Shown here one piece after another: positions 27,809 to 36,467 of a stretch of DNA of 64,000 bases. Where the stretch lies: assembly GCF_003968655.1 (NCBI RefSeq), contig NZ_RXYK01000006.1, positions 47,580-111,579 on the forward strand, in the 5' to 3' direction. This DNA is from Chlorobium phaeovibrioides. GTDB lineage: Bacteria > Bacteroidota > Chlorobiia > Chlorobiales > Chlorobiaceae. Position numbers and translations under genes: made by a program. Numbering within the stretch: position 1 is the first letter of the stretch; each line of letters begins with the position of its first letter. Under the pieces are notes generated by a model that searched no databases, was not told where the DNA came from, and saw only the letters and a list, made by a program, of their open reading frames with translations.

Positions 27809-27855
27809 GCTGGCGTGAGCCATCGCAGGCACTTGCATCAACCATGCAAAACTGA

Positions 27856-28944
27856 ATGAACATTATGAGCAGTCCTGAAAGAACATGGAAGACCATAGAG
27901 TCGGGCCCCCACACCTACAAAGAGGCGCTCCACCCGGTGGTGATAAACAACTACGGTAAATGGAAGTATCATGAAATTCCCCGTCCCGGTGTGCTGAAGC
28001 ATGTTGGCGAGAGCGGCGACACCCTTTTCACTGTCCGCGCAGGAACACCCCGTCAGGATACTGTGGACATGGTGCGCCAGCTCTGCGACATTGCCGACCG
28101 CTACTGTGACGGACACCTCCGTTTTACCGTCCGCAACAATGTTGAGTTTCTTACTCCGAACGGTGAGAATGTAGAGCCGATGATCCGCGACCTTGAGGCC
28201 ATGGGCTTCCCTGTAGGCGGCGCCGGTAACTGCGTGTCGTCGGTATCGCACACCCAGGGGTGGCTCCATTGCGACATTCCCGCAACCGATGCGTCGGGTG
28301 TGGTGAAGTCGATGATGGACACGCTCTACAACGAGTTCAAGCATATGGAGATGCCCAACAAGGTGCGACTCTCCACCTCCTGCTGCTCCATCAACTGCGG
28401 TGGCCAGGCCGATATTGCCGTTGTGGTGAAGCATACCCGTCCTCCCCGCATCAATCACGATCACCTGTCGATGATCTGCGAGCTTCCCAAAGCGGTTGCC
28501 CGCTGCCCGGTTGCCGCCATCCGCCCGACAGTGGTCAACGGAAAGCGCTCACTGATGGTGGACGAGGCCAAGTGCATCTGCTGCGGAGCATGCTTCGGTG
28601 CCTGCCCGGCAATGGAAATAAATCATCCCGAGCACTCCAAGTTTGCTATCTGGGTTGGCGGAAAGAACAGCAACGCCCGCTCAAAACCCTCGACCATGAG
28701 CATTGTTGCCCACAACCTGCCCAACAACCCTCCCCGCTGGCCGGAAGTGACTGATGCGGTTGGCCGTATCCTGACTGCTTACAAAGCTGGCGGCCGCCCC
28801 TGGGAGCGTGTCGGCGAGTGGATCAACCGTATCGGGTGGAAGCGTTTCTTTGAAGAAACAGGGCTCACCTTTGACGAGGATATGATTGACAGCTACCGTC
28901 ATGCGAGAACCACCTTCAACCAGTCGGCTCATGTCCGCTTTTAG
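27856..28944 (+). CDS. dsrB: Dissimilatory sulfite reductase beta subunit (reverse type)
   Basis: A 362-residue DsrB. The siroheme-pocket region includes FPVGGAGNCVSSVSHTQG and TSCCSINCGGQADIA. A ferredoxin insertion reads CICCGACFGACPAME. DsrB carries the catalytically active siroheme of the alpha2beta2 enzyme. The start is either the ATG at 27856 or the one at 27865; the first was kept. It follows dsrA by 47 bp. Confidence 0.97.
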   Translation: MNIMSSPERTWKTIESGPHTYKEALHPVVINNYGKWKYHEIPRPGVLKHVGESGDTLFTVRAGTPRQDTVDMVRQLCDIADRYCDGHLRFTVRNNVEFLTPNGENVEPMIRDLEAMGFPVGGAGNCVSSVSHTQGWLHCDIPATDASGVVKSMMDTLYNEFKHMEMPNKVRLSTSCCSINCGGQADIAVVVKHTRPPRINHDHLSMICELPKAVARCPVAAIRPTVVNGKRSLMVDEAKCICCGACFGACPAMEINHPEHSKFAIWVGGKNSNARSKPSTMSIVAHNLPNNPPRWPEVTDAVGRILTAYKAGGRPWERVGEWINRIGWKRFFEETGLTFDEDMIDSYRHARTTFNQSAHVRF

Positions 28945-28959
28945 CCAAAGGAGATATCA

Positions 28960-30696
28960 ATGATGGGAGAATCCAATCCAATTCTCGATTTCGCAACAAA
29001 CTACCAGTTCCCCGCTTACAGTGAAGAGACGGGGGACGGCAAGATTGTTGCATTTGGAGATCACAGCCACAAGTGCCCGGTGTATGTTCGCCAGACACCG
29101 CCCTGCTCGTCAGAATGCCCGGCAGGCGAAGACATCCGTGGCTACCAGCGCTTCCTCAACGGGGTCGACAAAACGGACGATCCCTGGAAAGCAGCCTGGG
29201 AAACCATTGTCGACCGAAACCCGTTTCCGGCGGTCATGGGCAGAATCTGCCCCCACCCATGCCAGAACGGCTGCAACCGCCAGTACCATGACGGGAGCGT
29301 TGCCATCAACGCACTTGAGCAGGCACTTGGTGATTACGGAATCAAAGAGGGGCTGAGGCTTCCCGCAGCAGGCCCCGACACAGGAAAGCGCGTTGCGGTC
29401 ATCGGCGGCGGTCCGGCAGGGCTGTCGGCAGCCTACCAGCTGCGCCGCAAGGGACACGCGGTTACCATAATTGATGGGAACCAGAAGCTTGGGGGCATGG
29501 TCCTCTACGGCATTATGGGTTACCGGGTCGATCGCGCTGTTCTTGAAGCCGAAATCAAACGCATTACAGATCTCGGCATTGAAACCCGCATGGGAGTGAG
29601 GGTTGGCGTGGATGTTACGCTCGAGCAGCTTGAAAAAGAGTTCGACGCTGTTTTTGTTGGCATCGGCGCACAGGTTGGCCGCTCCATGCCTGTTCCCGGA
29701 TTCGAGGGAACACAGGGAGTGACCAACGCCATTGACTTTCTGCGCAACTACGAGGTTCTCGGCGACGACATCCCGGTCGGCAAAAAAGTTATTGTCATCG
29801 GTGACGGCAATGTGGCCATGGATGTAGCCCGTCTCGCTCTTCGTCTTGGCTCCCGGGCCGTTCTGGTCTCCGCCGTGCCGCGTGAAGAGATGGCATGTTT
29901 TGAGAACGAGTTCGACGACGCTGTCCGTGAAGGCGCAACAGTGCATTACCAGAGCGGAACGGTTGAGGTTCTGAAAAGTGGTGAGGGTGTCCGCGCTCTC
30001 TGCTGTTCGAAAATGGAGAAAAAAGAGAAAGGCGAAGATGGCTGGAACTCTCCCATCCCCTTCCTCCGCTACCGTTCCACCGGTGAAACCTTTGAGATAG
30101 AGGGCGACATGGTGGTTGCCGCAATCGGGCAGAGTGCCGACTTGAGCGGTTTTGAAGCGGTCTCGAACGGCACCGGCTGGATGAAGGTAGACCGCTACTT
30201 CCGCCTTCCGGGCCGTGAGAATGTGTTCGGTGGCGGTGACGCCATCAAGGTAGATCTTATCACCACGGCTGTGGGCCATGGCCGCAAGGCAGCGGAGTCA
30301 ATTGACGCTTTCCTCCGGGGTGAGGCTCTTCCCGAGCCGGTGCGTCAGGACATTGCCAAGGCGCAGCGGCAGGACCTGCTGTACTTCCTTCCCGCACCCC
30401 GGGCAAAGCGCATCAACCGGGAGATCGAGAATGTAGTAGGCAACCATGAGGAGCTGCTGCAGGCGCTCACTCCTGAAGAGGTCAAGGCCGAAGCTGAGCG
30501 CTGCATGAGCTGCGGGCTCTGTTTCGACTGCAAACAGTGCGTTTCGTTCTGTCCGCAGGAGGCCGTCATCCGCTACCGCGAGAACCCTCAGGGAGAGGTT
30601 GTGGAAACCGATTATGAAAAATGTGTTGGTTGCCACCTCTGCTCGCTGGTCTGCCCCTCGGGGTACATACAGATGGGCATGGGCGAAGGCCTCTAG
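28960..30696 (+). CDS. dsrL: DsrL, NAD(P)H:acceptor oxidoreductase partner of DsrAB
   Basis: A 578-residue iron-sulfur flavoprotein of the glutamate-synthase-small-subunit type. N-terminal cysteines bind FeS (CSSECPAGEDIRGYQRF and CPHPCQNGCNR). FAD binds at VAVIGGGPAGLSAAYQL (about residue 147), and NAD(P) at VIVIGDGNVAMDVARLAL (about 278). The C-terminus adds a two-cluster ferredoxin (CMSCGLCFDCKQCVSFCP and CVGCHLCSLVCPSGY). DsrL takes electrons from DsrAB during sulfite formation and reduces NAD(P)+. An AAAGGAG site precedes the start. Confidence 0.95.
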   Translation: MMGESNPILDFATNYQFPAYSEETGDGKIVAFGDHSHKCPVYVRQTPPCSSECPAGEDIRGYQRFLNGVDKTDDPWKAAWETIVDRNPFPAVMGRICPHPCQNGCNRQYHDGSVAINALEQALGDYGIKEGLRLPAAGPDTGKRVAVIGGGPAGLSAAYQLRRKGHAVTIIDGNQKLGGMVLYGIMGYRVDRAVLEAEIKRITDLGIETRMGVRVGVDVTLEQLEKEFDAVFVGIGAQVGRSMPVPGFEGTQGVTNAIDFLRNYEVLGDDIPVGKKVIVIGDGNVAMDVARLALRLGSRAVLVSAVPREEMACFENEFDDAVREGATVHYQSGTVEVLKSGEGVRALCCSKMEKKEKGEDGWNSPIPFLRYRSTGETFEIEGDMVVAAIGQSADLSGFEAVSNGTGWMKVDRYFRLPGRENVFGGGDAIKVDLITTAVGHGRKAAESIDAFLRGEALPEPVRQDIAKAQRQDLLYFLPAPRAKRINREIENVVGNHEELLQALTPEEVKAEAERCMSCGLCFDCKQCVSFCPQEAVIRYRENPQGEVVETDYEKCVGCHLCSLVCPSGYIQMGMGEGL

Positions 30697-30733
30697 AACC
30701 AGTGACAACAAAAAATCAGGGAGTCGATTAACC

Positions 30734-31096
30734 ATGTACGAAGAACTCATCGGGCTTGTTCAGCAGGCCATAGACGCCTCGGAGCGCTGGGCTGAAACGG
30801 GATGGCCGGTTGCTTTCGGCAGCCGCAATGTTTCCGTTCCCTCTCTCAAAGAGGCCGAAGCGCTGCCACGAACAGCGGTGTTCCGCCGGGAGGCAGTCAA
30901 CTACTGGAAGCAGGTACAGCTTACCGGCGCCGATGCCGCTGCTTCGGGACGCAAGGCGCTTCGTGCGCTGAAGCAGGGGGACCTTGAATTGGCAGCAGGA
31001 GCGCTCTATTTCTGCCGATATCAGGAGGCCCCCTTCGCATCCAGCACGAATACCTGGACGAAGCTTTATGATGCCGTCCTGAACAAGGCCGCATGA
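30734..31096 (+). CDS. dsrU: DsrU, conserved hypothetical protein of the green sulfur bacterial dsr operon
   Basis: A 120-residue soluble protein between dsrL and dsrE, the position called dsrU in green sulfur bacteria. It is rich in Ala and helix-forming residues (ALPRTAVFRREAVNYWKQV) and has a single Cys in ALYFCRYQ. No membrane segment or cofactor motif is visible. Function is unknown; a role as chaperone or scaffold for the neighbouring complexes is only a guess. The name rests on synteny. Confidence 0.75.
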   Translation: MYEELIGLVQQAIDASERWAETGWPVAFGSRNVSVPSLKEAEALPRTAVFRREAVNYWKQVQLTGADAAASGRKALRALKQGDLELAAGALYFCRYQEAPFASSTNTWTKLYDAVLNKAA

Positions 31097-31145
31097 GGGG
31101 CGCACTGCCTCATCGTTTTCAGCAACCATTCTAAACAGTGAAAAG

Positions 31146-31505
31146 GTGAACATAGGAATTCTGCTCAAGGAAGGGCCCTACAACCATCAGGCGGCCGATA
31201 CGGCATACAAGTTTGCCGAGGCTGCCATCAAAAAGGGCCACACGGTTGACGCCGTGTTTCTTTACAACGACGGTGTCATCAACGCGACCAATCTGACCGA
31301 TCCGCCCCAGGACGACCGCAACATTGCGGCACGCTGGAGCAACATGGCAAAAGAGCACGGCGTGGAGATTCTCGCCTGCATTGCCGCCTCGAAACGGCGC
31401 GGCATAACCGACGACATAATGATTGAAGGGGGCTCAATCACCGGACTCGGCACCCTTACCGACATCGCAATCAGAAACGACCGCCTCTTAACCTTTGGAG
31501 ACTGA
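31146..31505 (+). CDS. dsrE: DsrE, sulfurtransferase subunit
   Basis: A 119-residue DsrE, starting with GTG at 31146. The N-terminus (NIGILLKEGPYNHQAADTA) and the conserved active-site Cys in GVEILACIAASKRRG (about residue 78) match the catalytic subunit of the DsrE2F2H2 hexamer. It accepts persulfide sulfur and passes it to DsrC. The presence of the Cys separates this true sulfurtransferase from DsrF. The stop lies five bases before dsrF. Confidence 0.93.
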   Translation: MNIGILLKEGPYNHQAADTAYKFAEAAIKKGHTVDAVFLYNDGVINATNLTDPPQDDRNIAARWSNMAKEHGVEILACIAASKRRGITDDIMIEGGSITGLGTLTDIAIRNDRLLTFGD

Positions 31506-31510
31506 GCACC

Positions 31511-31879
31511 ATGGAAGACAATGTTAAAAAAATCATGCATGTGATGCGCCGTGCGCCTCACGGTTCAATTTACACCTATGAGGGTCTGGAGATGATTCTC
31601 ATCATGGCGGCCTACGAGCAGGATCTTTCCATCGCATTCATAGGCGACGGGGTCTATGCCCTGAAAAAGAACCAGAACACCGAAGGCATTTCCATGAAAG
31701 GGTTCGCCAAAACCTTTATGGCCCTTGACGGCTATGATGTGGAGAAACTCTATGTGGACCGTGTGTCGCTTGCAGAGCGTGGCCTCACTGAAGATGATCT
31801 TCTTGTGGATGTGGAACTGCTCGATTCGGCCGAAATCGGACGCCGGATGAGTGAGCAGGATGTCGTCATTCACCACTGA
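31511..31879 (+). CDS. dsrF: DsrF, structural subunit of DsrEFH
   Basis: A 122-residue DsrF/TusC-like protein: KKIMHVMRRAPHGSIYTYEG, then AYEQDLSIAFIGDGVYAL, then FMALDGYDVEKLYVDRVSL. It lacks cysteine altogether, in line with a structural role in the hexamer. It lies between dsrE and dsrH with short gaps. Confidence 0.92.
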   Translation: MEDNVKKIMHVMRRAPHGSIYTYEGLEMILIMAAYEQDLSIAFIGDGVYALKKNQNTEGISMKGFAKTFMALDGYDVEKLYVDRVSLAERGLTEDDLLVDVELLDSAEIGRRMSEQDVVIHH

Positions 31880-31919
31880 AGCCAGTTTACCCTAAACCCA
31901 GTAACATTGAGAGAGCATC

Positions 31920-32213
31920 ATGCTGCATACCATCAATACATCCCCGTTTGAAAGCCCCGCAATGGAAGAGTGCATCCGTTTTGTTCAGCCGGGCGATCCG
32001 GTTCTCTTCATTGAGAACGGTGTTTACGCCGTGCAGAACGGCAACCGGTTCACCGACGCCATTGCCGCACTGCAGAAAACAAGTCCTGTCTTCGCCCTGC
32101 AGCCCGACCTTGACGCCCGAGGCATCAGCAGCGTTGCTCCCGGAGTTGAGGGAATCGGTTACGACGGATTCGTCGATCTTGTAGAGGCTCATCAGGTCAA
32201 CAGCTGGCTGTAA
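31920..32213 (+). CDS. dsrH: DsrH, subunit of DsrEFH
   Basis: A 97-residue DsrH/TusB-like protein: MLHTINTSPFESPAMEECIR with Cys18 near the position of the conserved DsrH cysteine, then GDPVLFIENGVYAV, and the C-terminus LVEAHQVNSWL. Together with DsrE and DsrF it makes the sulfur-transfer hexamer. A GAGAG-type ribosome site precedes the start. Confidence 0.92.
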   Translation: MLHTINTSPFESPAMEECIRFVQPGDPVLFIENGVYAVQNGNRFTDAIAALQKTSPVFALQPDLDARGISSVAPGVEGIGYDGFVDLVEAHQVNSWL

Positions 32214-32233
32214 AGTGTAAAGAGAGAGGAATC

Positions 32234-32680
32234 ATGAAAAGCAATTGGCAGCAGATACCTGGTGAGCGCAAAAGCGCGATTCTTGAGCAATGGCTCCAGA
32301 GCGCTCTCGCTCTTTTTCCTGAGAAAATGGCTTCCGGCACCCCGACCGGCGAGGCGCTCCTGGAGGGCATGAGTATGGTGCTCGACAATTTTGACGGGAA
32401 CGGGGAGAGCTGCGGGGAAGGAATCAACAGCATTGCCCGCATTTTTGCCGTCCAGCCGCTGCGCCCCTCTGTTGCTCTTTCGCTTTTCCCTCTCCTGGGG
32501 GAGCTGATTATGGAGAAGGCTCCTGCATCGGCCGACACCCGGGCCCTCAAAGCCCGCATCGATGCGATAACCTTTGAGGCGTTCGACCGGTTCCTGGAGA
32601 ACCGTGAAAAAATCTATCAGCTGAAAGTGGAAGAGACCCGCAGCCAGCTTCACATGCTTTTGAGGAGCACAGTGTCATGA
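32234..32680 (+). CDS. dsrT: DsrT, conserved protein of unknown function
   Basis: A 148-residue soluble helical protein between dsrH and dsrM, the dsrT position shared by green sulfur bacteria and sulfate reducers. ERKSAILEQWLQSALALFPE resembles the RsbRD N-terminal helical fold, and the C-terminus is helical (FEAFDRFLENREKIYQLKVE). No catalytic motif is visible. Its stop overlaps the dsrM start (ATGA), so levels are coupled to the DsrMKJOP complex; an assembly role is plausible but unproven. Confidence 0.8.
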   Translation: MKSNWQQIPGERKSAILEQWLQSALALFPEKMASGTPTGEALLEGMSMVLDNFDGNGESCGEGINSIARIFAVQPLRPSVALSLFPLLGELIMEKAPASADTRALKARIDAITFEAFDRFLENREKIYQLKVEETRSQLHMLLRSTVS

Positions 32681-33672
32681 AAAAAGTTTTTATACCTCTC
32701 ATCATGGTGGCCCTGCTTGCCCTTATTCCCTATGTGGCAGTCACCTATGCCAACATGTCGTATCTGTTCGGCGTCATCATTCCCTACGCCGCTGCGTTCA
32801 TTTTCGTGGCGGGCTTCCTGTGGCGTCTGTTTGACTGGCTTCGCCGTCCCGTTCCCTTCCCGATTGTTACTACCTGCGGGCAGGAGAAGTCGCTCGACTG
32901 GGTGAAGCAGAACCACCTTGAAAGCCCCTCCACCCGTTTTGGCGCTGCCGTCCGGGTGCTCTCGGAGGTCCTCTTTTTCCGCTCGCTGTTCCGCAACACC
33001 AAAGCCGAACTCCATACCGGTCCCGAGTTGGTGTACGCCTCAAGCAAATGGCTCTGGATGGGGGGGCTTGCGTTTCACTGGTCGCTTCTCATCATAGGGC
33101 TTCGCCATGCACGCTTTTTCTTTCTTGAGCCTCCGGCCTTCATTGCCGCTCTTGAGCATGCCGACAGCTTTCTGGAGCTGACGCTCCCTGCATTTTTCAT
33201 GACCGACGCCATTGTGCTCGCTGCCCTTACCTTTCTTGTTGCACGAAGAATCAGGGATGCGAAGCTGCGCATCATTTCCCTTCAGACCGACTTTTTCCCG
33301 CTCTTTCTGATAGGTGGAATTGTTCTGGCCGGCATGGGTATGCGCTACCTCGAAAAGGTTGACATTCTCTCCATCAAGGCACTCATGATGGGTCTTGTTT
33401 CCTTCAGTTTTGAAGCGCCGGGTGAAATCGGTGCACTCTTCTTCGTCCACCTTTTTCTTGTTTCGATGCTGGCCATCTATTTCCCCTTCAGCAAGCTGAT
33501 GCACGCGGGGGCGATATTTCTCAGCCCCACGCGCAATCTGGCCAACAACAGCCGCGAGAAACTGCACCGGAATCCCTGGAACAAGCCCGGGAAGTTCCGC
33601 ACCTATGCCGAGTACGAGGACGAGTTTCGTGAAAAGATGAAAAAAGCCGGCCTTCCGGTTGAAAAGGACTGA
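32677..33672 (+). CDS. dsrM: DsrM, membrane cytochrome b subunit of DsrMKJOP
   Basis: A 331-residue NarI-like membrane protein with about five to six transmembrane helices, starting with two hydrophobic segments (residues 4-22 and 30-50). His residues in WMGGLAFHWSLLIIGLRHARFF and FVHLFLVSML are candidate heme b ligands. DsrM exchanges electrons between quinones and DsrK. It starts inside the dsrT stop and is followed directly by dsrK. Confidence 0.94.
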   Translation: MKKVFIPLIMVALLALIPYVAVTYANMSYLFGVIIPYAAAFIFVAGFLWRLFDWLRRPVPFPIVTTCGQEKSLDWVKQNHLESPSTRFGAAVRVLSEVLFFRSLFRNTKAELHTGPELVYASSKWLWMGGLAFHWSLLIIGLRHARFFFLEPPAFIAALEHADSFLELTLPAFFMTDAIVLAALTFLVARRIRDAKLRIISLQTDFFPLFLIGGIVLAGMGMRYLEKVDILSIKALMMGLVSFSFEAPGEIGALFFVHLFLVSMLAIYFPFSKLMHAGAIFLSPTRNLANNSREKLHRNPWNKPGKFRTYAEYEDEFREKMKKAGLPVEKD

Positions 33673-33674
33673 TC

Positions 33675-35324
33675 ATGTCAAAATACGCACCAAGAAAAGC
33701 CCAGCTCGCACGAGAGTTCCTGGAGAAGCCGACCCCCTTGAAAGGAGCCCGGGCCGACAGGGAGTGGTGGGAGATGCCGGTTGATTTCCATGACGGGAAC
33801 TGGTGTTTTCCCGGCAAACCCGAAACCCTCAAAGAGATCGGGTTCCCCAACCCCCGCAAATGGGCCGCCACCGATGAGGACTGGCAGCTCCCCGACGGGT
33901 GGCAGAAAATCATACACGACGGCCTCAAGGAGAGGCTCAAGAAGTTCCGTTCGCTGAAGCTCTATCTTGACGCCTGCGTTCGCTGCGGCGCCTGCGCCGA
34001 CAAGTGCCACTTCTTTCTCGGTACCGGCGACCCCAAGAACATGCCGGTCATCCGTGCTGAGCTGCTTCGCTCCGTTTACCGGAACGACTTTCCCATGGTG
34101 GAGAAAATCCTCAAAGGATTTTCCGGATCGCGCAAGCTCACCGCGGAAGTCATTAAAGAGTGGCACTCCTACTTCTATCAGTGCACCGAGTGCCGGCGCT
34201 GCAGCGTGTTCTGCCCGCTCGGCATCGACACGGCCGAAATTACCATGGTGGCCCGCGAACTGCTGAACCTGATTGGCGTCAACAACAACTGGATTCTTGC
34301 TCCGGTAGCCAACTGCAACCGTACCGGAAACCACCTTGGAATTGAGCCACACACCTTTGTGCAGAACATCATGTCGCTGGTTGACGACATTGAGGAGCTC
34401 ACCGGAATAACGGTGAACCCCACCTTCAACCGCAAGGGGGCGGAGATACTCTTCATCACACCCTCAGGCGATGTGTTCGGCGACCCTGGAGTCTACACCA
34501 TGATGGGCTACCTGCTGCTGTTCCATCACATAGGGCTCGACTACACCATCAGCACCTACGCCTCCGAGGGGGGGAACTTCGGCCTCTTCACCACGAACGA
34601 GATGATGAAGAAGCTGAACGCCAAAATGTACCACGAAGCCGAGCGGCTGAAGGTAAAATGGATTCTTGGCGGCGAGTGCGGCCACATGTGGAGGGTGGTG
34701 CACCAGTACATGGCCACCATGAACGGCCCTGCCGACTTTCTTGAGGAGCCGGTCTCGCCCATTACCGGCACAAAGTTCACCAATGCGGCATCAACCAAAA
34801 TGGTGCATATCGCCGAGTTCACGGCCGACCTCATCAAGCACGGAAAGCTGAAGCTCGACCCGAGCCGCAACAACCATCTCCGTACAACCTTTCACGACTC
34901 GTGCAATGTGTCGCGCGGGATGGGAATGCTTGAAGAGCCGCGTTTCGTTCTCAATTCGGTCTGCAGCTCCTTCAATGAAATGCCGGAGAACACCATCCGG
35001 GAAAAAACCTTCTGCTGCGGCTCAGGAAGCGGCATCAACGCTGAAGAGTTTATGGAAATGCGCATGAGAGGCGGTTTTCCAAGAGCCAACGCAGTGAGAA
35101 CAGTCAAAAAACAGCACCAGGTCAACGCACTGGTAACCATCTGCGCCATTGATCGGGCAACCCTGCCTCCTCTCATGCGCTACTGGAACCCGGGTGTTGC
35201 TGTTTACGGGCTTCACGAGCTGGTTGGTAACGCTCTTGTGATGGAGGGAGAAACACCCAGAACCGAAGACCTGAGGGAGAACCCGATGGCCGTGGCCGAA
35301 GAGGGGGAGGATGACGATGCGTAA
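33675..35324 (+). CDS. dsrK: DsrK, HdrD-like iron-sulfur subunit
   Basis: A 549-residue protein related to heterodisulfide reductase HdrD. Two [4Fe-4S] motifs are CVRCGACADKCHFF (about residue 100) and CTECRRCSVFCPLG (about 170). CCG-type cysteines for the catalytic cluster are GGECGHMWR, TFHDSCNVSRGMG and TFCCGSGSG. DsrK acts on the cytoplasmic side, probably exchanging electrons with the DsrC trisulfide/thiol pair. The gene lies two bases after dsrM and overlaps dsrJ. Confidence 0.95.
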   Translation: MSKYAPRKAQLAREFLEKPTPLKGARADREWWEMPVDFHDGNWCFPGKPETLKEIGFPNPRKWAATDEDWQLPDGWQKIIHDGLKERLKKFRSLKLYLDACVRCGACADKCHFFLGTGDPKNMPVIRAELLRSVYRNDFPMVEKILKGFSGSRKLTAEVIKEWHSYFYQCTECRRCSVFCPLGIDTAEITMVARELLNLIGVNNNWILAPVANCNRTGNHLGIEPHTFVQNIMSLVDDIEELTGITVNPTFNRKGAEILFITPSGDVFGDPGVYTMMGYLLLFHHIGLDYTISTYASEGGNFGLFTTNEMMKKLNAKMYHEAERLKVKWILGGECGHMWRVVHQYMATMNGPADFLEEPVSPITGTKFTNAASTKMVHIAEFTADLIKHGKLKLDPSRNNHLRTTFHDSCNVSRGMGMLEEPRFVLNSVCSSFNEMPENTIREKTFCCGSGSGINAEEFMEMRMRGGFPRANAVRTVKKQHQVNALVTICAIDRATLPPLMRYWNPGVAVYGLHELVGNALVMEGETPRTEDLRENPMAVAEEGEDDDA

Positions 35325-35703
35325 GAGACATATTCTTTTCATCGGGCTGCTTGCCGCTCTTCTCATGGCACTGCTCTTTTCGTTCCATGCCGGAACCGAA
35401 GGCGAGGCACCCGCATCTCAAGCCGCTCAAGCCGCTGCGGTGGACAGCAGCTCCTGCGTCTATCCAAAAGAGTATATGCACACGCACCACATGCAGGTGC
35501 TGGAGGATTGGAAAAACACCGCAGCTCATGAAGGTCCCGATGCGGTGCATGAAACGGCGGACGGAAGGAAGCTTCAGAAGAACCTATCCACCTGCCTTGC
35601 CTGCCACGGCTCCAACCGTTACTTCTGTTTCAGCTGCCACGCCTACGCAAATGCGCAGCCCAACTGCTGGAACTGCCATATATCGCCACTGGAAACACCA
35701 TGA
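35317..35703 (+). CDS. dsrJ: DsrJ, periplasmic triheme cytochrome c
   Basis: A 128-residue protein with an uncleaved-type N-terminal hydrophobic anchor (residues 4-21) and three CxxCH heme sites: CLACH, CFSCH and CWNCH. A further Cys in SSCVYPKEY precedes them, at the place of the Cys that ligates one unusual heme in DsrJ proteins. I chose the ATG at 35317, inside dsrK, because it stands six bases after GGGGGAGG; the ATG at 35311 is too close to the ribosome site. Confidence 0.93.
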   Translation: MRKRHILFIGLLAALLMALLFSFHAGTEGEAPASQAAQAAAVDSSSCVYPKEYMHTHHMQVLEDWKNTAAHEGPDAVHETADGRKLQKNLSTCLACHGSNRYFCFSCHAYANAQPNCWNCHISPLETP

Positions 35704-36458
35704 TGAAAAACGACAGACGAGAGTTTATCCGCAAGGCGGGCATGGGCCTGCTTGCTGGAATGGGGGCAGCTTCCGGCCTACTGACTGGAGGAGGGTTTGA
35801 GCGCACCACCTCCGCTGCATGGGCGGCTGTGCCGGGTGAGGAGGGCCTGCGCTGGGGAATGCTGTTCGACACACGGCGCTGCCCTGAGGGCTGCACCCTC
35901 TGCATTGAGTCGTGCCATCATACCCATAATGTGCCTGACATTGCCAGCCTTGAAGGAAAGATAGAGTGGATGCATAAAGAGAATGGAAGGGAGCTGCTTG
36001 GTTCCCTCTGCGCCTCCACAGCGGCTGTTCCAGCGCTCTGTAACCACTGCGCCGAGCCTTCATGTGCCCGTGCATGCCCGACCGGCTCCATTTTCCGACG
36101 CACTGACGGCATTGTGGCCATAGACTATCACCGGTGCGTGGGCTGCCGCTCCTGCATGCAGAGTTGCCCTTACGGGGAGGTCAGCTTCAACTGGAGCGAC
36201 CCTCGTGCCGCCCTCAAAAACCCGACCGTTGAGTATCCAACCCGTCAGCGCGGCGTGGTGGAAAAATGCAATTTCTGCTCCGACCGTCTCGTGCGTGGCA
36301 AAAAGCCCTCATGCGTAGAGGCCTGTCCCGAAGGAGCCATCTCGTTCGGTAACCTTAACGACCCCTCATCCGAAATCCGCAGGCTCCTTGAAAGCAGCGA
36401 AACGCTGCAGAGGAAGCCGGAACTCGGTACAAGGCCCTCAGTTTTCTATATCATTTAA
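35700..36458 (+). CDS. dsrO: DsrO, periplasmic ferredoxin-like subunit
   Basis: A 252-residue FeS protein with a twin-arginine signal (DRREFIRKAGMGLLAG), so it is exported folded by Tat. Four [4Fe-4S] cysteine sets follow: CPEGCTLCIESC, CNHCAEPSCARACP, CVGCRSCMQSCP and CNFCSDRLV with CVEACP. DsrO pairs with DsrP to carry electrons in the periplasm. Its ATG overlaps the dsrJ stop. Confidence 0.94.
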   Translation: MMKNDRREFIRKAGMGLLAGMGAASGLLTGGGFERTTSAAWAAVPGEEGLRWGMLFDTRRCPEGCTLCIESCHHTHNVPDIASLEGKIEWMHKENGRELLGSLCASTAAVPALCNHCAEPSCARACPTGSIFRRTDGIVAIDYHRCVGCRSCMQSCPYGEVSFNWSDPRAALKNPTVEYPTRQRGVVEKCNFCSDRLVRGKKPSCVEACPEGAISFGNLNDPSSEIRRLLESSETLQRKPELGTRPSVFYII

Positions 36459-36467
36459 GGATCCGCC

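Noticed and set aside
29110..30279. 389-residue antisense frame within dsrL
   Set aside because: Lies entirely inside a well-supported gene and has no recognisable motif.
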